NCBI GenBank assembly: GCA_023301465.1
Contig: JALZUQ010000038.1
Coordinates: 1-64,000 of the forward strand
Origin: Oligoflexales bacterium
Lineage (GTDB): Bacteria; Bdellovibrionota_B; Oligoflexia; Oligoflexales; JALZUQ01
Length of the DNA stretch: 64,000 bases
Direction of reading: 5' to 3'
Made by a program: the position numbers and the translations under genes. Positions 35,944 through 45,093 of this stretch are shown here, piece after piece; within the stretch, counting starts at the first letter, position 1; each line of letters starts with the position of its first letter. The notes below the pieces were generated by a model. It was not told where the DNA came from, ran no database searches, and saw only the letters and a list, made by a program, of their open reading frames with translations.

Positions 35944-36837
35944 ATGAAAACCTTGATTACCTATATTGCCAAGCTGGCATTTATCATACTTATTGCAAGA
36001 TTTAACACTCTAGAAGCTAAAGTGATTGACTTAAGTAAGTACTTCCTTAGTGGTCCTACTTCAATTAAAAACCAAGCAAAATATAAACTAAATAAAAACA
36101 GACAACAAAACATAGACAATCAAACCTACCATGAAATTTTTATGCATGAAGAAGATCAAACGAAGAGCTCGACTGAGTGTTTCGGCGAAGTCTACCAACC
36201 TGCACAATACATTGAAAAAACTATTGAAATAGAGATTTCAGCAGAATATTTTACTAAAAAATCTATTCCACCAAAGTTTGAAAAAATAAGAAAAAAAATT
36301 TTATTAAAACCCGGATATTTTACCTACAATAAAAAATCAAAAGAAATATTTCACACCCAAATAAAAAAGTATCTCATTCAGCCTGCAGAAAAAATTCTAA
36401 GCTCAGATAATCAAACCATTACAAAAAAACCAGCACAATTCAAAGAAATTACGAGAAAAACTATAGCCAAACACCCAAATTACGCAAAAGAGTGGGTGCC
36501 ACCAAAATACATGTATTTAGACGTTGAATCTCAAATAAGCGAAACAAAGATCATTGCTGACAAAAAAGAAAGAAAAACAATTAAATTAAAACACCTAGAA
36601 AAAATTACCGATGGGAAAAAAGTAACAAAGCGAATTATTTGTGATAAATTTCTCTCCCCAGCCATTGTAGATAGAATTCAAAGCATTCTTTTTAAAGAGG
36701 GTTTTATTGCTGAAAAGACCGGGGCATATGACTTACGAACCAAAAACGCTCTCAAAGCTTATCAATCAAAATACAGACTGTCGCAAGGAAGTTTGGATAT
36801 CCAAACTCTGGGAGCTATGGGTCTTATTGCTCACTAG
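35944..36837 (+). CDS. Secreted peptidoglycan-binding protein with PA-x-Y/F repeats
   Basis: A signal peptide (to about residue 25, NTLEA) precedes a region with repeated Pro-Ala/Pro-Pro-x-Tyr/Phe units (YQPAQYIEK, IPPKFEKIRKKI, KKPAQFKEITRK, VPPKYMYLDV), each with basic/beta strands. This resembles the PAxYxxVxExVLVKPA repeats found before PG-binding or OmpA domains in other Gram-negatives. The C-terminal 65 residues (PAIVDRIQSILFKEGF...TKNALKAYQSKYRL) are a PG_binding_1 domain. A wall-anchoring role is inferred. Confidence 0.78.
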   Translation: MKTLITYIAKLAFIILIARFNTLEAKVIDLSKYFLSGPTSIKNQAKYKLNKNRQQNIDNQTYHEIFMHEEDQTKSSTECFGEVYQPAQYIEKTIEIEISAEYFTKKSIPPKFEKIRKKILLKPGYFTYNKKSKEIFHTQIKKYLIQPAEKILSSDNQTITKKPAQFKEITRKTIAKHPNYAKEWVPPKYMYLDVESQISETKIIADKKERKTIKLKHLEKITDGKKVTKRIICDKFLSPAIVDRIQSILFKEGFIAEKTGAYDLRTKNALKAYQSKYRLSQGSLDIQTLGAMGLIAH

Positions 36838-36882
36838 CCCAAAAAACTAGCACGCCATCACACAACCTGCTAAAATCATTAT

Positions 36883-39800
36883 ATGAACCACAAAAAAACT
36901 GACACCATTCTTATACTGATCATTGCCCTATGCGTTGTATTTCATGGAAGTTTAATTCCATACACTTTCACAAAAACATACGATGCACTTATCCACCTTT
37001 TTTTTGCAGCACATTATTCAAGAGACTGGTTCGAGCATTGGAATTACCAGTGGTATACAGGCTTTCATGTCATTACTTATCCACCGGGCGCCCATCAATC
37101 AGTTGCACTGCTTTCAAAAATTATTCCCATAAAAAGTGCTTACGTTATTATCCAGACCATCGCGATCGCGATCTTTATACTTGGAATCTACAAATACTCC
37201 AGAATATGGGCTAATAAAAAAGCTGCATTATGGGCATGCTTTATTACTATATTTATGGGAAGCATCAATGAAACTATTCATGTTTTTGGTCAGCTTCCAA
37301 CTATTTTTTCACTTGGGTTATTTTTGAATTCACTTTGTTACATTTACCAATGGATTGTTATTGGTAAACTTAACAATCTCATAAAAGCTATTATATTAAC
37401 TGGTGGTGCGACCGCAGTGCATCATGTCACTCCTTTATTTGGAGGAGTGTTCTTTATTGGTCCAATATTACTTAAAACAATTCTCATGGGGAAAAACCCT
37501 ATTAGCTCTTATCTTTCCGGTGAAATTAAATTTTTTACGGTAAGTAAAGTGCTAATTTTTGATCGCATGCCTAGGTTGATAAGAGCTGCAGAATTAGGCT
37601 TTTTACAAATTATTGTGATGGTTACTACTGTATTGCCATACTGGATCATTTCTAAAAAAGAACCTATTACACAGGTTGCAATACCTCATGGTTCAAGAGA
37701 TAACTTTTTACAAGAAATTAATTCTGGCTTTATATTTTTGATCGTACCTTGGGGTATATTACTCTTCATTTTACCGTATGTATTTCTGCGTATGTTAAAT
37801 CGTAAGCATATCCCCATATTTATGACTTTTAGTTTACTTTTTATTTTGGGATTAGGCGGAACAACCCCAATCGCAAAAACATTACTTCGAGGCGCTTTTG
37901 ATATCTTAACGCTTGATAGATTCACTTTTTGGGCATCAATCACATGTACACCTATTCTTGGTCTTTTCGTACAGAGTTTATTGAATGGTAGTTTGCGAAA
38001 AAAATGTGTGAATCTACTTGGAAGTCGATCAGCAAATGCTTTAACACTTATGTTATTAATTGGACATATCGGGTGGTGCATATTTACGGTCAATCTCACT
38101 AGTTTTAAAAAGATACAACCTGACCCTATTGACTTTAAACCAATCGCAAACTTCATGGCAAAAGATAACCACTTTAAATGGCGATATTTGATGCTAGGGG
38201 TTGGAGATCAAATGGCATGGATTACATCACAAATTCCCTTTGCATATACTGTTGATGGTAATTATCACTCAGCAAGAAGACTTCCTGAACTAACATCTAC
38301 ACCTATTGAGAGACTTGAAGGTGCAAAATTTAAAGGCGTCGATGGAATCGGGGCATTGCAAAGATTTCTCACTACACCAGAGAAGTATAATTTAAAGTAT
38401 ATTTTATCAAATGATAAGTTTTATGAACCCGTGCTTTATTTTTCTGGTTGGAGTAATATCGGAAGATTAGAAAATCACCTTACAATTTGGCAAAAAGAAG
38501 ACATTCCAAAAATCCCTGCAAGACTCGGAAGAAAAGATATTCCTGTTTACCAAAGAATTATGTGGGGAACAGTTCCAATTACTTATGTTATTATTACGTT
38601 TTTTATTCTATTATTTGATTTTAGACGCAATAATAATCTATTAAAATTATACGACAAATATTTAAATAAAATATCTATTAATCGTTTTCTTTTTCGATTT
38701 TTTTCTCAAAAACCTTTAAAAAGAACAAATAACAACGCAAAAAAATCAATCAAAATATTTAGCGTACAAAAATACTTTCGTAGTCGCCTAACAAAAACAA
38801 AATATTATCAATTTGCTACAATTATTTTTTTTAACGCAGCAATTTACACAATCATATTTCTATTCACAATAGCTTTTGCAAAAAAAGTTTTTCATACCCC
38901 AAAGTCACCACAAGAAGTTACCTTAAGTTTTTATGATGCAATTGATTTTAGAGATTATAAAAGAGCTTATACACTATTTAATCCAGATAGAAATATGTCG
39001 TTAGAAGACTTTAAACAAACTATCTCCAGTAGAAATGGCTTAACAGACTCATATGCAAAAATGGAATCTTTAATTCCAAATGTATTATTTCTATCTGACA
39101 AAAAAGCAACCATAGAAGCTCAAATAAAATATGTAACATCTATATATAATTATGATCAAAAAGTAAAAGTCGAACTTATTAATAAAAATGGGAAATGGTA
39201 CATTGACAACAGCTTTAAAGAGTATAAAAATTCCACCAGAGGACTAATCAAATCAAATACCAAAATTTCTTGGCTTGGTCTTACAACCCCATCAGAAAAC
39301 TTAAATGATATTGAAAGAATGTCAATTAGAGGTTCAAGACCAAAAATATCAATAAAACAAATAAATTTAACATCATCTACAAATAAATTTTTTGTAACAG
39401 GCTTAGTAGCAAATGAGAGTTCTTTACCTTTGTTTCTAACAACATCAACTTTTTTAGACTATCTTAATGAACCACAAATTTTTAACAATGCTCAAATCAT
39501 GCAAAAGCATTTTCTTATGCCTAAAGAAAGCACTTTTTTTAGAATTGACTTTGATCCTGTTGCAGGTTTTAACCTAACAACTTTAAATGATCTCTCAGAT
39601 TACTTTTTTAAACGTTATATCAACTCTCCCATCGATAAATTTACTGCGAATGTAAAGTCCACGTTCTCCTTATTTACAAAATTCAAAAACTTAGACCACA
39701 AGATATCAAAATTCAATAACGACAGAACCATTAATATAGAAATTTCAAACAATACAAATAATGAAGCTGCCATCCCTCAAGTGTCATTCAGCTTATTTGA

Positions 39801-40056
39801 CGAAAATAAAAACATCATCTTTGTAGGACAACAATTCGTAAATCATGCAATTTCACAAAGCGGAACAAAAACTATCACGTTAAAAATACCCAATCGTGAT
39901 GATTTTGAGTTACACAATAAAGCTTTAGATGATCTCATTGTAAATGGTACAAAAGTAAAGTTCCACAAGAAAGACCCCATAAATCTCATTAAACTACCCA
40001 ACGAATTTCAGTGGAAGTACATAAAAATTCAAACTAATTTTTACAATGAAGGATAA
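36883..40056 (+). CDS. Large membrane protein, PTPS-related/GT-C-like, with NTF2-like and beta domains
   Basis: Residues 1-540 hold about ten membrane segments and a soluble part, with W-x-x-W-x-x-G and TYPPGAHQSV near the start. This fits the 6-pyruvoyl-tetrahydropterin synthase-related membrane family, which looks like GT-C glycosyltransferases. A helix near 560-580, a basic cytosolic loop (about 585-635) and another helix (about 640-660) follow. Then come an NTF2-like domain (about 670-790, SFYDAIDFRDYKRAYTLF...NGKWYIDNSF) and a C-terminal beta region (about 810-1057) with an FxLYD/DUF3426-like unit. The substrate is unknown. A -10 TAAAAT lies 6 bp before the ATG, so it may be read from a leaderless mRNA. 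Confidence 0.72.
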   Translation: MNHKKTDTILILIIALCVVFHGSLIPYTFTKTYDALIHLFFAAHYSRDWFEHWNYQWYTGFHVITYPPGAHQSVALLSKIIPIKSAYVIIQTIAIAIFILGIYKYSRIWANKKAALWACFITIFMGSINETIHVFGQLPTIFSLGLFLNSLCYIYQWIVIGKLNNLIKAIILTGGATAVHHVTPLFGGVFFIGPILLKTILMGKNPISSYLSGEIKFFTVSKVLIFDRMPRLIRAAELGFLQIIVMVTTVLPYWIISKKEPITQVAIPHGSRDNFLQEINSGFIFLIVPWGILLFILPYVFLRMLNRKHIPIFMTFSLLFILGLGGTTPIAKTLLRGAFDILTLDRFTFWASITCTPILGLFVQSLLNGSLRKKCVNLLGSRSANALTLMLLIGHIGWCIFTVNLTSFKKIQPDPIDFKPIANFMAKDNHFKWRYLMLGVGDQMAWITSQIPFAYTVDGNYHSARRLPELTSTPIERLEGAKFKGVDGIGALQRFLTTPEKYNLKYILSNDKFYEPVLYFSGWSNIGRLENHLTIWQKEDIPKIPARLGRKDIPVYQRIMWGTVPITYVIITFFILLFDFRRNNNLLKLYDKYLNKISINRFLFRFFSQKPLKRTNNNAKKSIKIFSVQKYFRSRLTKTKYYQFATIIFFNAAIYTIIFLFTIAFAKKVFHTPKSPQEVTLSFYDAIDFRDYKRAYTLFNPDRNMSLEDFKQTISSRNGLTDSYAKMESLIPNVLFLSDKKATIEAQIKYVTSIYNYDQKVKVELINKNGKWYIDNSFKEYKNSTRGLIKSNTKISWLGLTTPSENLNDIERMSIRGSRPKISIKQINLTSSTNKFFVTGLVANESSLPLFLTTSTFLDYLNEPQIFNNAQIMQKHFLMPKESTFFRIDFDPVAGFNLTTLNDLSDYFFKRYINSPIDKFTANVKSTFSLFTKFKNLDHKISKFNNDRTINIEISNNTNNEAAIPQVSFSLFDENKNIIFVGQQFVNHAISQSGTKTITLKIPNRDDFELHNKALDDLIVNGTKVKFHKKDPINLIKLPNEFQWKYIKIQTNFYNEG

Positions 40057-40057
40057 A

Positions 40058-40915
40058 ATGAAATTATTTTTATTTGCCTTATTTTTATTAAAATTTCAAT
40101 CTTATGCTATAGGCTTGAATAAAACCAATTATTACGCTGGTGAGAATATTTATTTGAATTTTTCAAAATCAAATAAATTAGAATTTATTCATCCATTCGG
40201 AAAAATTATTTTAAAAAATAACACTAACCAAGGATTAATTAATTCATCACTTACAAAAATGCATGGACAATATTTGATTCAATCAGGCAAACAGGCTCAC
40301 CAGTCTATATCAATCAACCACCTGAAAGCTTCGACATTAAATATTATCCCAAGTGCAAGTATCATTGATGTGACTCATGACGGATTGTATTCCATTCACG
40401 CATTCTCATTAGATCAATACTCAAATATAGTAGAAAAGCAATCAACTCAGTTTTATATTGAATACCCTGATGGTGAAGTATTCACAAAATCATGTGAATA
40501 TTATAACCTATTTTGCTTTACAGAAATTGGAAACCTTAAAAAATCAGGTGTCGTCACTATCAAAGCAGAATCATCCTCAATAAAGTCTAATGTGTCTCTT
40601 TTACAACAAACTGCCGGACCCGTTTTTTCTTATAAAATTAACTCAAAAAAAACTGAAACTATCGACCTCAAAAATAATAAGTTTTTCATCAAATTGGATA
40701 ATATTAAGGACAAATACAATAATAACGTTGCAAATGGCACAAAAATAAATCTTATTGTATTCAGTGAAAACAATATAAGCCAAACGATTGAAAGAGTTAC
40801 AATTGAAGGATCTACTAGCTTCTACTTCACAGCACCCAACTCAAAGAAAATTATGAAAGTACAAATAACTTCAAATAAATTTAAATCAGCAATTTTGTAT
40901 GAGGAATTTATATGA
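40058..40915 (+). CDS. Secreted beta-rich protein of unknown function
   Basis: A signal peptide (LFLFALFLLKFQSYAIG) is followed by about 265 residues of predicted beta structure with many Asn/Ser/Lys. Segments such as LDQYSNIVEKQSTQFYIEYPDGEVF and IKDKYNNNVANGTKINLIVFS resemble bacterial Ig-like (invasin-type) repeats with the D-x-x-x-N-x-V-x-x-G-T pattern. I recognise no catalytic motif. The ATG at 40058 has AAGGA 4 nt upstream and is 1 bp past the stop of the previous gene; the frame opens at 40046. Confidence 0.72.
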   Translation: MKLFLFALFLLKFQSYAIGLNKTNYYAGENIYLNFSKSNKLEFIHPFGKIILKNNTNQGLINSSLTKMHGQYLIQSGKQAHQSISINHLKASTLNIIPSASIIDVTHDGLYSIHAFSLDQYSNIVEKQSTQFYIEYPDGEVFTKSCEYYNLFCFTEIGNLKKSGVVTIKAESSSIKSNVSLLQQTAGPVFSYKINSKKTETIDLKNNKFFIKLDNIKDKYNNNVANGTKINLIVFSENNISQTIERVTIEGSTSFYFTAPNSKKIMKVQITSNKFKSAILYEEFI

Positions 40916-42570
40916 AAAACAAGCAACATATAAATATTCTGTTAGGCCTTCTTTTAATTTTTTGTTTATTTAGTCTTTTTATAATTTTTTATATATCCTT
41001 TGTCGGTAAACAGTATTCTCAAACCTTAAAAGCAACCAAACAGATTGATAGAGGTGTTTTTCTAGGATTAAACATGAAAAAAACGCTTGAAGGTTATACC
41101 GTTATTCAAAAGCCCAGAACTCATGGTGTAGCCTGGAGTGAACTACTTGAACAACAAATCATTCAAGCCCTTGATGATGCTTGGGAAGAAAGAAATATTT
41201 ACGTTGCTAGTCAAACAAATTCAGAAAATATGAAAAACTATTACTCAGACCATCTATTAGAAAACTTACACAATGTTGTTAATTATCAACTTGCAAATAA
41301 ATACCAACAATTTATTTACCCTGTTCAACACAAATTAAAATTTCATGATTTAGCTTCAGATGGCAGTATTATAAATTTCACTGACATCATGGATGTTGAA
41401 ATATCCATGACTATTCATAACAATTCTGATGAACCAACAGTTGAAATGTATAGAGTTGAACGTGATATTGTTATGTGGCAGCAAGGAACTTTTTGGAAGA
41501 TCGCTTTTCTAAAGGAAACTTTGCGAGAAAAAATCACACCAACATCTACCTATGAGCATAAAAAAAGCAGTAATAGACTAGGAGTCAATTACTACCCGAA
41601 ATCTACGCCATGGGATCAGTTCTGGCCACAGTACAATCAGTTAGAAGTTGAATCAGATATTTTAAAATCAAGTGAAATCGGCTTCAAGAGCTTAAGGATT
41701 TTTGTGAGTATCTTTGATATTGGTTTTAGAGCTGCGGAAGAAGATTTTTTGGCAAAACTAAAGAATTTTTTATACTTATCTAGAAAATATAATATGTCTG
41801 TGATCCTAACGCTATTTGATCGCATGGATTACAAACCTCAACTCTTCGGAAACTTCGCACAACAAATAGTTAGACTGAAAGATATTTTCAATGAATATCA
41901 AGATATCATTACTGTTGATATAAAAAATGAGCCCGATCTTGATTACAAGCTTACGAACAAAAAAGTTGTGAATGGTTTTCTTCGTTCAATGGTAAACCTT
42001 ATGAAAATAAACTACCCCAATATACCAGTTACCATTGGCTGGTCGCACCCTAATCATTGGCATAATGTGCATAAAAATTTAGATGTTATTAGTTTTCACT
42101 ACTATGATCATATTGATAATTTTAAAAAGTCCATTGACCTTATTGAAACAAATAAACCAAAAATGTTAACCGAATACGGATTACCCACTTTCAACTCTTG
42201 GCTTTTACCTCACGGTCATTCATATAGAGAGCAAAATTGGTATTCAGCGAAACTTACAACTGAATGTGAGCGATACTTAGATGCATGCTTACTTTGGACA
42301 TTATATGATTTTGTAGATGTACCCAGTTGGGTCGCTCCTTTCTTTAAATCTCCTGTTAACTACTATAATCAACGCAATATGGGAGTTTTAACTACCGATT
42401 TAAAAGAAAAACCAATTGCACGCTGGCTAAAGTCTCACCGAACTATAACGCCTGATAAACCCACAAAAGAAATGTTTTTTAAGCCATTTAAAATGACTTT
42501 ATTCATCTTATTACTCTTCTCGCTTTACATCATCAGGTATATATACATTCGCTTTAAAAACAGTAACTAA
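40912..42570 (+). CDS. Membrane-tethered GH5-like glycoside hydrolase with NTF2-like domain
   Basis: Membrane helix 8-30 anchors a periplasmic body: an NTF2-like domain (about 73-207, ending MWQQGTFWKIAFL) and a TIM-barrel of GH5/clan A type (about 222-510). The barrel begins GVNYYPKSTPWDQFWPQ; the acid/base is Glu340 in KNEPD and the nucleophile Glu421 in TEYGLP, and SFHYYDH (394-400) is a substrate-site strand. A second helix (about 528-545) ends the protein. It should cut or trim a beta-glycan in the periplasm. The ATG overlaps the previous stop by 4 bp. Confidence 0.82.
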   Translation: MKNKQHINILLGLLLIFCLFSLFIIFYISFVGKQYSQTLKATKQIDRGVFLGLNMKKTLEGYTVIQKPRTHGVAWSELLEQQIIQALDDAWEERNIYVASQTNSENMKNYYSDHLLENLHNVVNYQLANKYQQFIYPVQHKLKFHDLASDGSIINFTDIMDVEISMTIHNNSDEPTVEMYRVERDIVMWQQGTFWKIAFLKETLREKITPTSTYEHKKSSNRLGVNYYPKSTPWDQFWPQYNQLEVESDILKSSEIGFKSLRIFVSIFDIGFRAAEEDFLAKLKNFLYLSRKYNMSVILTLFDRMDYKPQLFGNFAQQIVRLKDIFNEYQDIITVDIKNEPDLDYKLTNKKVVNGFLRSMVNLMKINYPNIPVTIGWSHPNHWHNVHKNLDVISFHYYDHIDNFKKSIDLIETNKPKMLTEYGLPTFNSWLLPHGHSYREQNWYSAKLTTECERYLDACLLWTLYDFVDVPSWVAPFFKSPVNYYNQRNMGVLTTDLKEKPIARWLKSHRTITPDKPTKEMFFKPFKMTLFILLLFSLYIIRYIYIRFKNSN

Positions 42571-42694
42571 CTAATAATATTGTATTTTATTTGGTCGTTT
42601 TTACATGTATCGCAAAAAAAATCACCGAACAAGAGATCAAGCAAGTGATTTACCTCCACCCTACCCTTGTGTTAGTTAATCTGATGAAAAATGT

Positions 42695-42713
42695 ATTTCA
42701 TGCTTCATGAAAT
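42695..42713 (+). promoter_or_regulatory. Palindromic operator-like site before the HD gene
   Basis: ATTTCATG (42695-42702) and CATGAAAT (42706-42713) are perfect inverted arms around CTT. A possible -10 TACTAT (42726-42731) would place the -35 over the right arm, so a repressor bound here would block transcription. The rest of the 185-bp intergenic region shows nothing clear. Confidence 0.4.
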
Positions 42714-42755
42714 CATACCGACAAATACTATAGAATTATTTGAGTTTAATAGATT

Positions 42756-44171
42756 ATGAGCCTAGAAATTGTAAGAAGAATACGCGGAAACCTTCATGGT
42801 ACGATTGACCTCAGCCAAGTTGAAGATGCTGTGGTTGCTCACCCAATTTTTCAAAGACTACGCCGAGTGAGACAAACAGCGATGCTTAATTATGTTTTTC
42901 CGGGAGCAACGCATACAAGGTTTGAACACTCATTAGGTGTCATGAAACTTGCTTCAAAAGCTTGGACTTGCTTGAGTCACAACCAAAGACGTCTAGAGAA
43001 AAACTTTTATTCAAAACCTCAAAACTCTGTAGATACCACCCATGGATCATTAGAACCAACCTTTGCACTTTCTTCGAGATTATTTAGTGATGATTACCCT
43101 CATCAAGTTTTAAGACTTGCCGCACTATTACATGACATAGGACATCCTCCGTACTCACATAGTGGAGAGCTTTTTTTACCTGATTTTGAAGAAGTATTAA
43201 AAGCAAATCAAGATTGCCCTACGTATCTTAAAGAATTATTTTCAAATTATCATAAAAATAATAAGAAAATTTCTCATGAAGTATTCTCTGTACTACTGAT
43301 TCATGAGCTTTTTTCTGACCTACAAAAAAATAATCCTGACATTGGATTTATTGTTGACCCTAGGGATATCATAGCTGTGATTTGGCCTGAATTTGGCTTA
43401 AGTGATGACTCGCCACTCAAAGAAGATAATGTTCATTACCTTCTCCATGAAATGATATCAGGAGAGTTAGATGTAGACCGCATGGATTATTTACTGCGAG
43501 ACTCCAGGGAGTGTGGAGTTGTATATGGTATTTTTGATGCTACTAGAATTTTAGATGGATTAGCTTTTTACTACGATCATAATGACAAACTATTTCACTT
43601 AGCATTAAGATTTTCTGCATTATCTGCATTTGAAGATTACCTCAGAGCACGGCTATCCATGTACTTACAAGTATATTTCCACAAAACATCTGTCTCTACT
43701 GAAGCAATGTTTAGAGACCTACTTTCAAAATCAACAGGGTTTTCTCTGCCAGCAAATAGAAAAGACTACTGGCAGATTGATGAGTTTAGTTTTGAAGACT
43801 ATTTCTTAAAAAATCAAAGAAACAACTCCTTAAAAGAAGAACTCTATAAACTTACTCGTTACCGCAAACTTTGGAAGCGTGTATACGAAGAAACATCACA
43901 TCAAAAAATCAACCCTAAACAAGCCGAAGAGATCTATCAAAAAATTATTTCTTCAGGAAAATCTGCTCAAATTATTTCTTCATCAAATTCACTCACAAAA
44001 CTTAAATCGAAAAAAAGTGACGGCATCAGCAAAAACAACTTCAAACTAATCAAACGCAACACGAAAAATATTGCCGAAGTTGTACCTATTGAAGACCATT
44101 CTAAGATTGCTCAAACCGCAGAATCCGTTCACATCATGCGTGTTTATGAAGGACCACATACTAAATCTTAA
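42756..44171 (+). CDS. HD-domain phosphohydrolase (dNTPase/SAMHD1-like)
   Basis: The metal-binding HD residues are in HTRFEHSLGVMKLA and AALLHDIGHPPYSHSGE, with the third Asp in GELDVDRMDYLLRDS. These blocks and the opening IRGNLHGTIDL...HPIFQRLRRVRQTA match the COG1078 HD family of dNTP triphosphohydrolase-like enzymes. A basic C-terminal tail (about 400-471) is less conserved. Substrate is unknown. It is a single gene with its own operator-like upstream region. Confidence 0.9.
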   Translation: MSLEIVRRIRGNLHGTIDLSQVEDAVVAHPIFQRLRRVRQTAMLNYVFPGATHTRFEHSLGVMKLASKAWTCLSHNQRRLEKNFYSKPQNSVDTTHGSLEPTFALSSRLFSDDYPHQVLRLAALLHDIGHPPYSHSGELFLPDFEEVLKANQDCPTYLKELFSNYHKNNKKISHEVFSVLLIHELFSDLQKNNPDIGFIVDPRDIIAVIWPEFGLSDDSPLKEDNVHYLLHEMISGELDVDRMDYLLRDSRECGVVYGIFDATRILDGLAFYYDHNDKLFHLALRFSALSAFEDYLRARLSMYLQVYFHKTSVSTEAMFRDLLSKSTGFSLPANRKDYWQIDEFSFEDYFLKNQRNNSLKEELYKLTRYRKLWKRVYEETSHQKINPKQAEEIYQKIISSGKSAQIISSSNSLTKLKSKKSDGISKNNFKLIKRNTKNIAEVVPIEDHSKIAQTAESVHIMRVYEGPHTKS

Positions 44172-44397
44172 TATTTCTATACTTCAATACTGCAAGAACT
44201 GGTAAATACTTCTATCTTTTATCAAGAGCTCAATTTCCCTAAATAAATTTACAGGCAAAACTACATTGCTTTTACAACTTCCCACTACTTCATTAAAAGC
44301 TCATTTCTCTTGGTGAAGCTCCGAATATTTCCTCAAAAACTAAAAATCCTTGAGACTCGCTTTTGAGCTGGACGCTTATCTTGTAGCAACTCCAACT
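44172..44397. other. No intact gene; likely decayed tail of the PrkA pseudogene
   Basis: All frames are broken. On the minus strand short stretches (ELHQEK, AFNEVVGSCKSN, REIELLIK) could be remnants of the downstream kinase sequence, but the identity is too low to be sure. Confidence 0.35.
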
Positions 44398-44977
44398 CTA
44401 TTCTATTGAGTCCAGTGTAAAGCTTTCTAAACTATCACCAGCGTATAACTTAGCTTTCATATATGATGTGATTTTTGAGTGAGCAAAAGAATCATTATCT
44501 GAGTTATAGCTTCCAAACCCGATCGGAGAGCTTTGCCTTTGAGTATTTTTGCTTAGCGTTCGATCAGCTGAATAGATCCAACTCAACTGATAAACAGCAC
44601 CTTCTAACAGCTTGCTGTGCCTTTCCATAGCAATAGCATTTGCAATGCATCCACACTTGTAGATTTTGCTGGACTACTTGCTCCATGCAAGGCGATCATT
44701 TTGTCATTTTTCTGATTTCTTTTGAAATTTAATAAGACTCGGTGAACATCGCCTTGAAACTGTTCGCCACCAACAACAGGCTGGGAGCGAATTGAAGCAA
44801 GGTCGAAAATTTTAAACCTAGACAGACAATCATTTTTATTGCCTTTCCCATAGTAGGAAAAACAACCTAAAAGATACTGATAAGCACTCCTACAAGTCAT
44901 TGCTAAGTTTTCTTTTGATGGACCCACAAACTCTTTAATACTTAAGATCCTTCGATCTTGTTTAAACTATTGCTCAT
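44398..44977 (-). pseudogene. Decayed N-terminal part of a PrkA-type serine protein kinase
   Basis: Joined across frames, the minus strand reads MSNSLNKIEGS, then SIKEFVGPSKENLAM, AYQYLLGCFSYYG, RFKIFDL, VVGGEQFQGDVHRVLLNF, LHGASSPAKST, LLEGAVYQLSWIYSADRTL and SPIGFGSYN. This is the order seen in deltaproteobacterial PrkA-like kinases, where the P-loop reads GPNGSAKS(S/T). Two frame breaks can each be mended by one base in a homopolymer: a T near 44945 and an A near 44641. The product stops soon after the GFG block, whereas intact kinases are several hundred residues longer. It is best read as a truncated, frameshifted relic. Confidence 0.7.
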
Positions 44978-45093
44978 AATCACGGCTCATCTCGGATAAA
45001 TTCACTGACATAAAGAACCCTTTTTGTGTAGTATGAAAAAAGAGGAATTTTTATAATTACATCGTTTCATAGCTCATAGGGGCAAGTCCGCAT

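Noticed and set aside
37686..38156. 156-residue minus-strand frame
   Set aside because: Antisense to the membrane core of the PTPS-related protein.
44398..44927. Two independent small genes on the minus strand
   Set aside because: Both are parts of one PrkA-like sequence broken by a frameshift; neither has a full domain.
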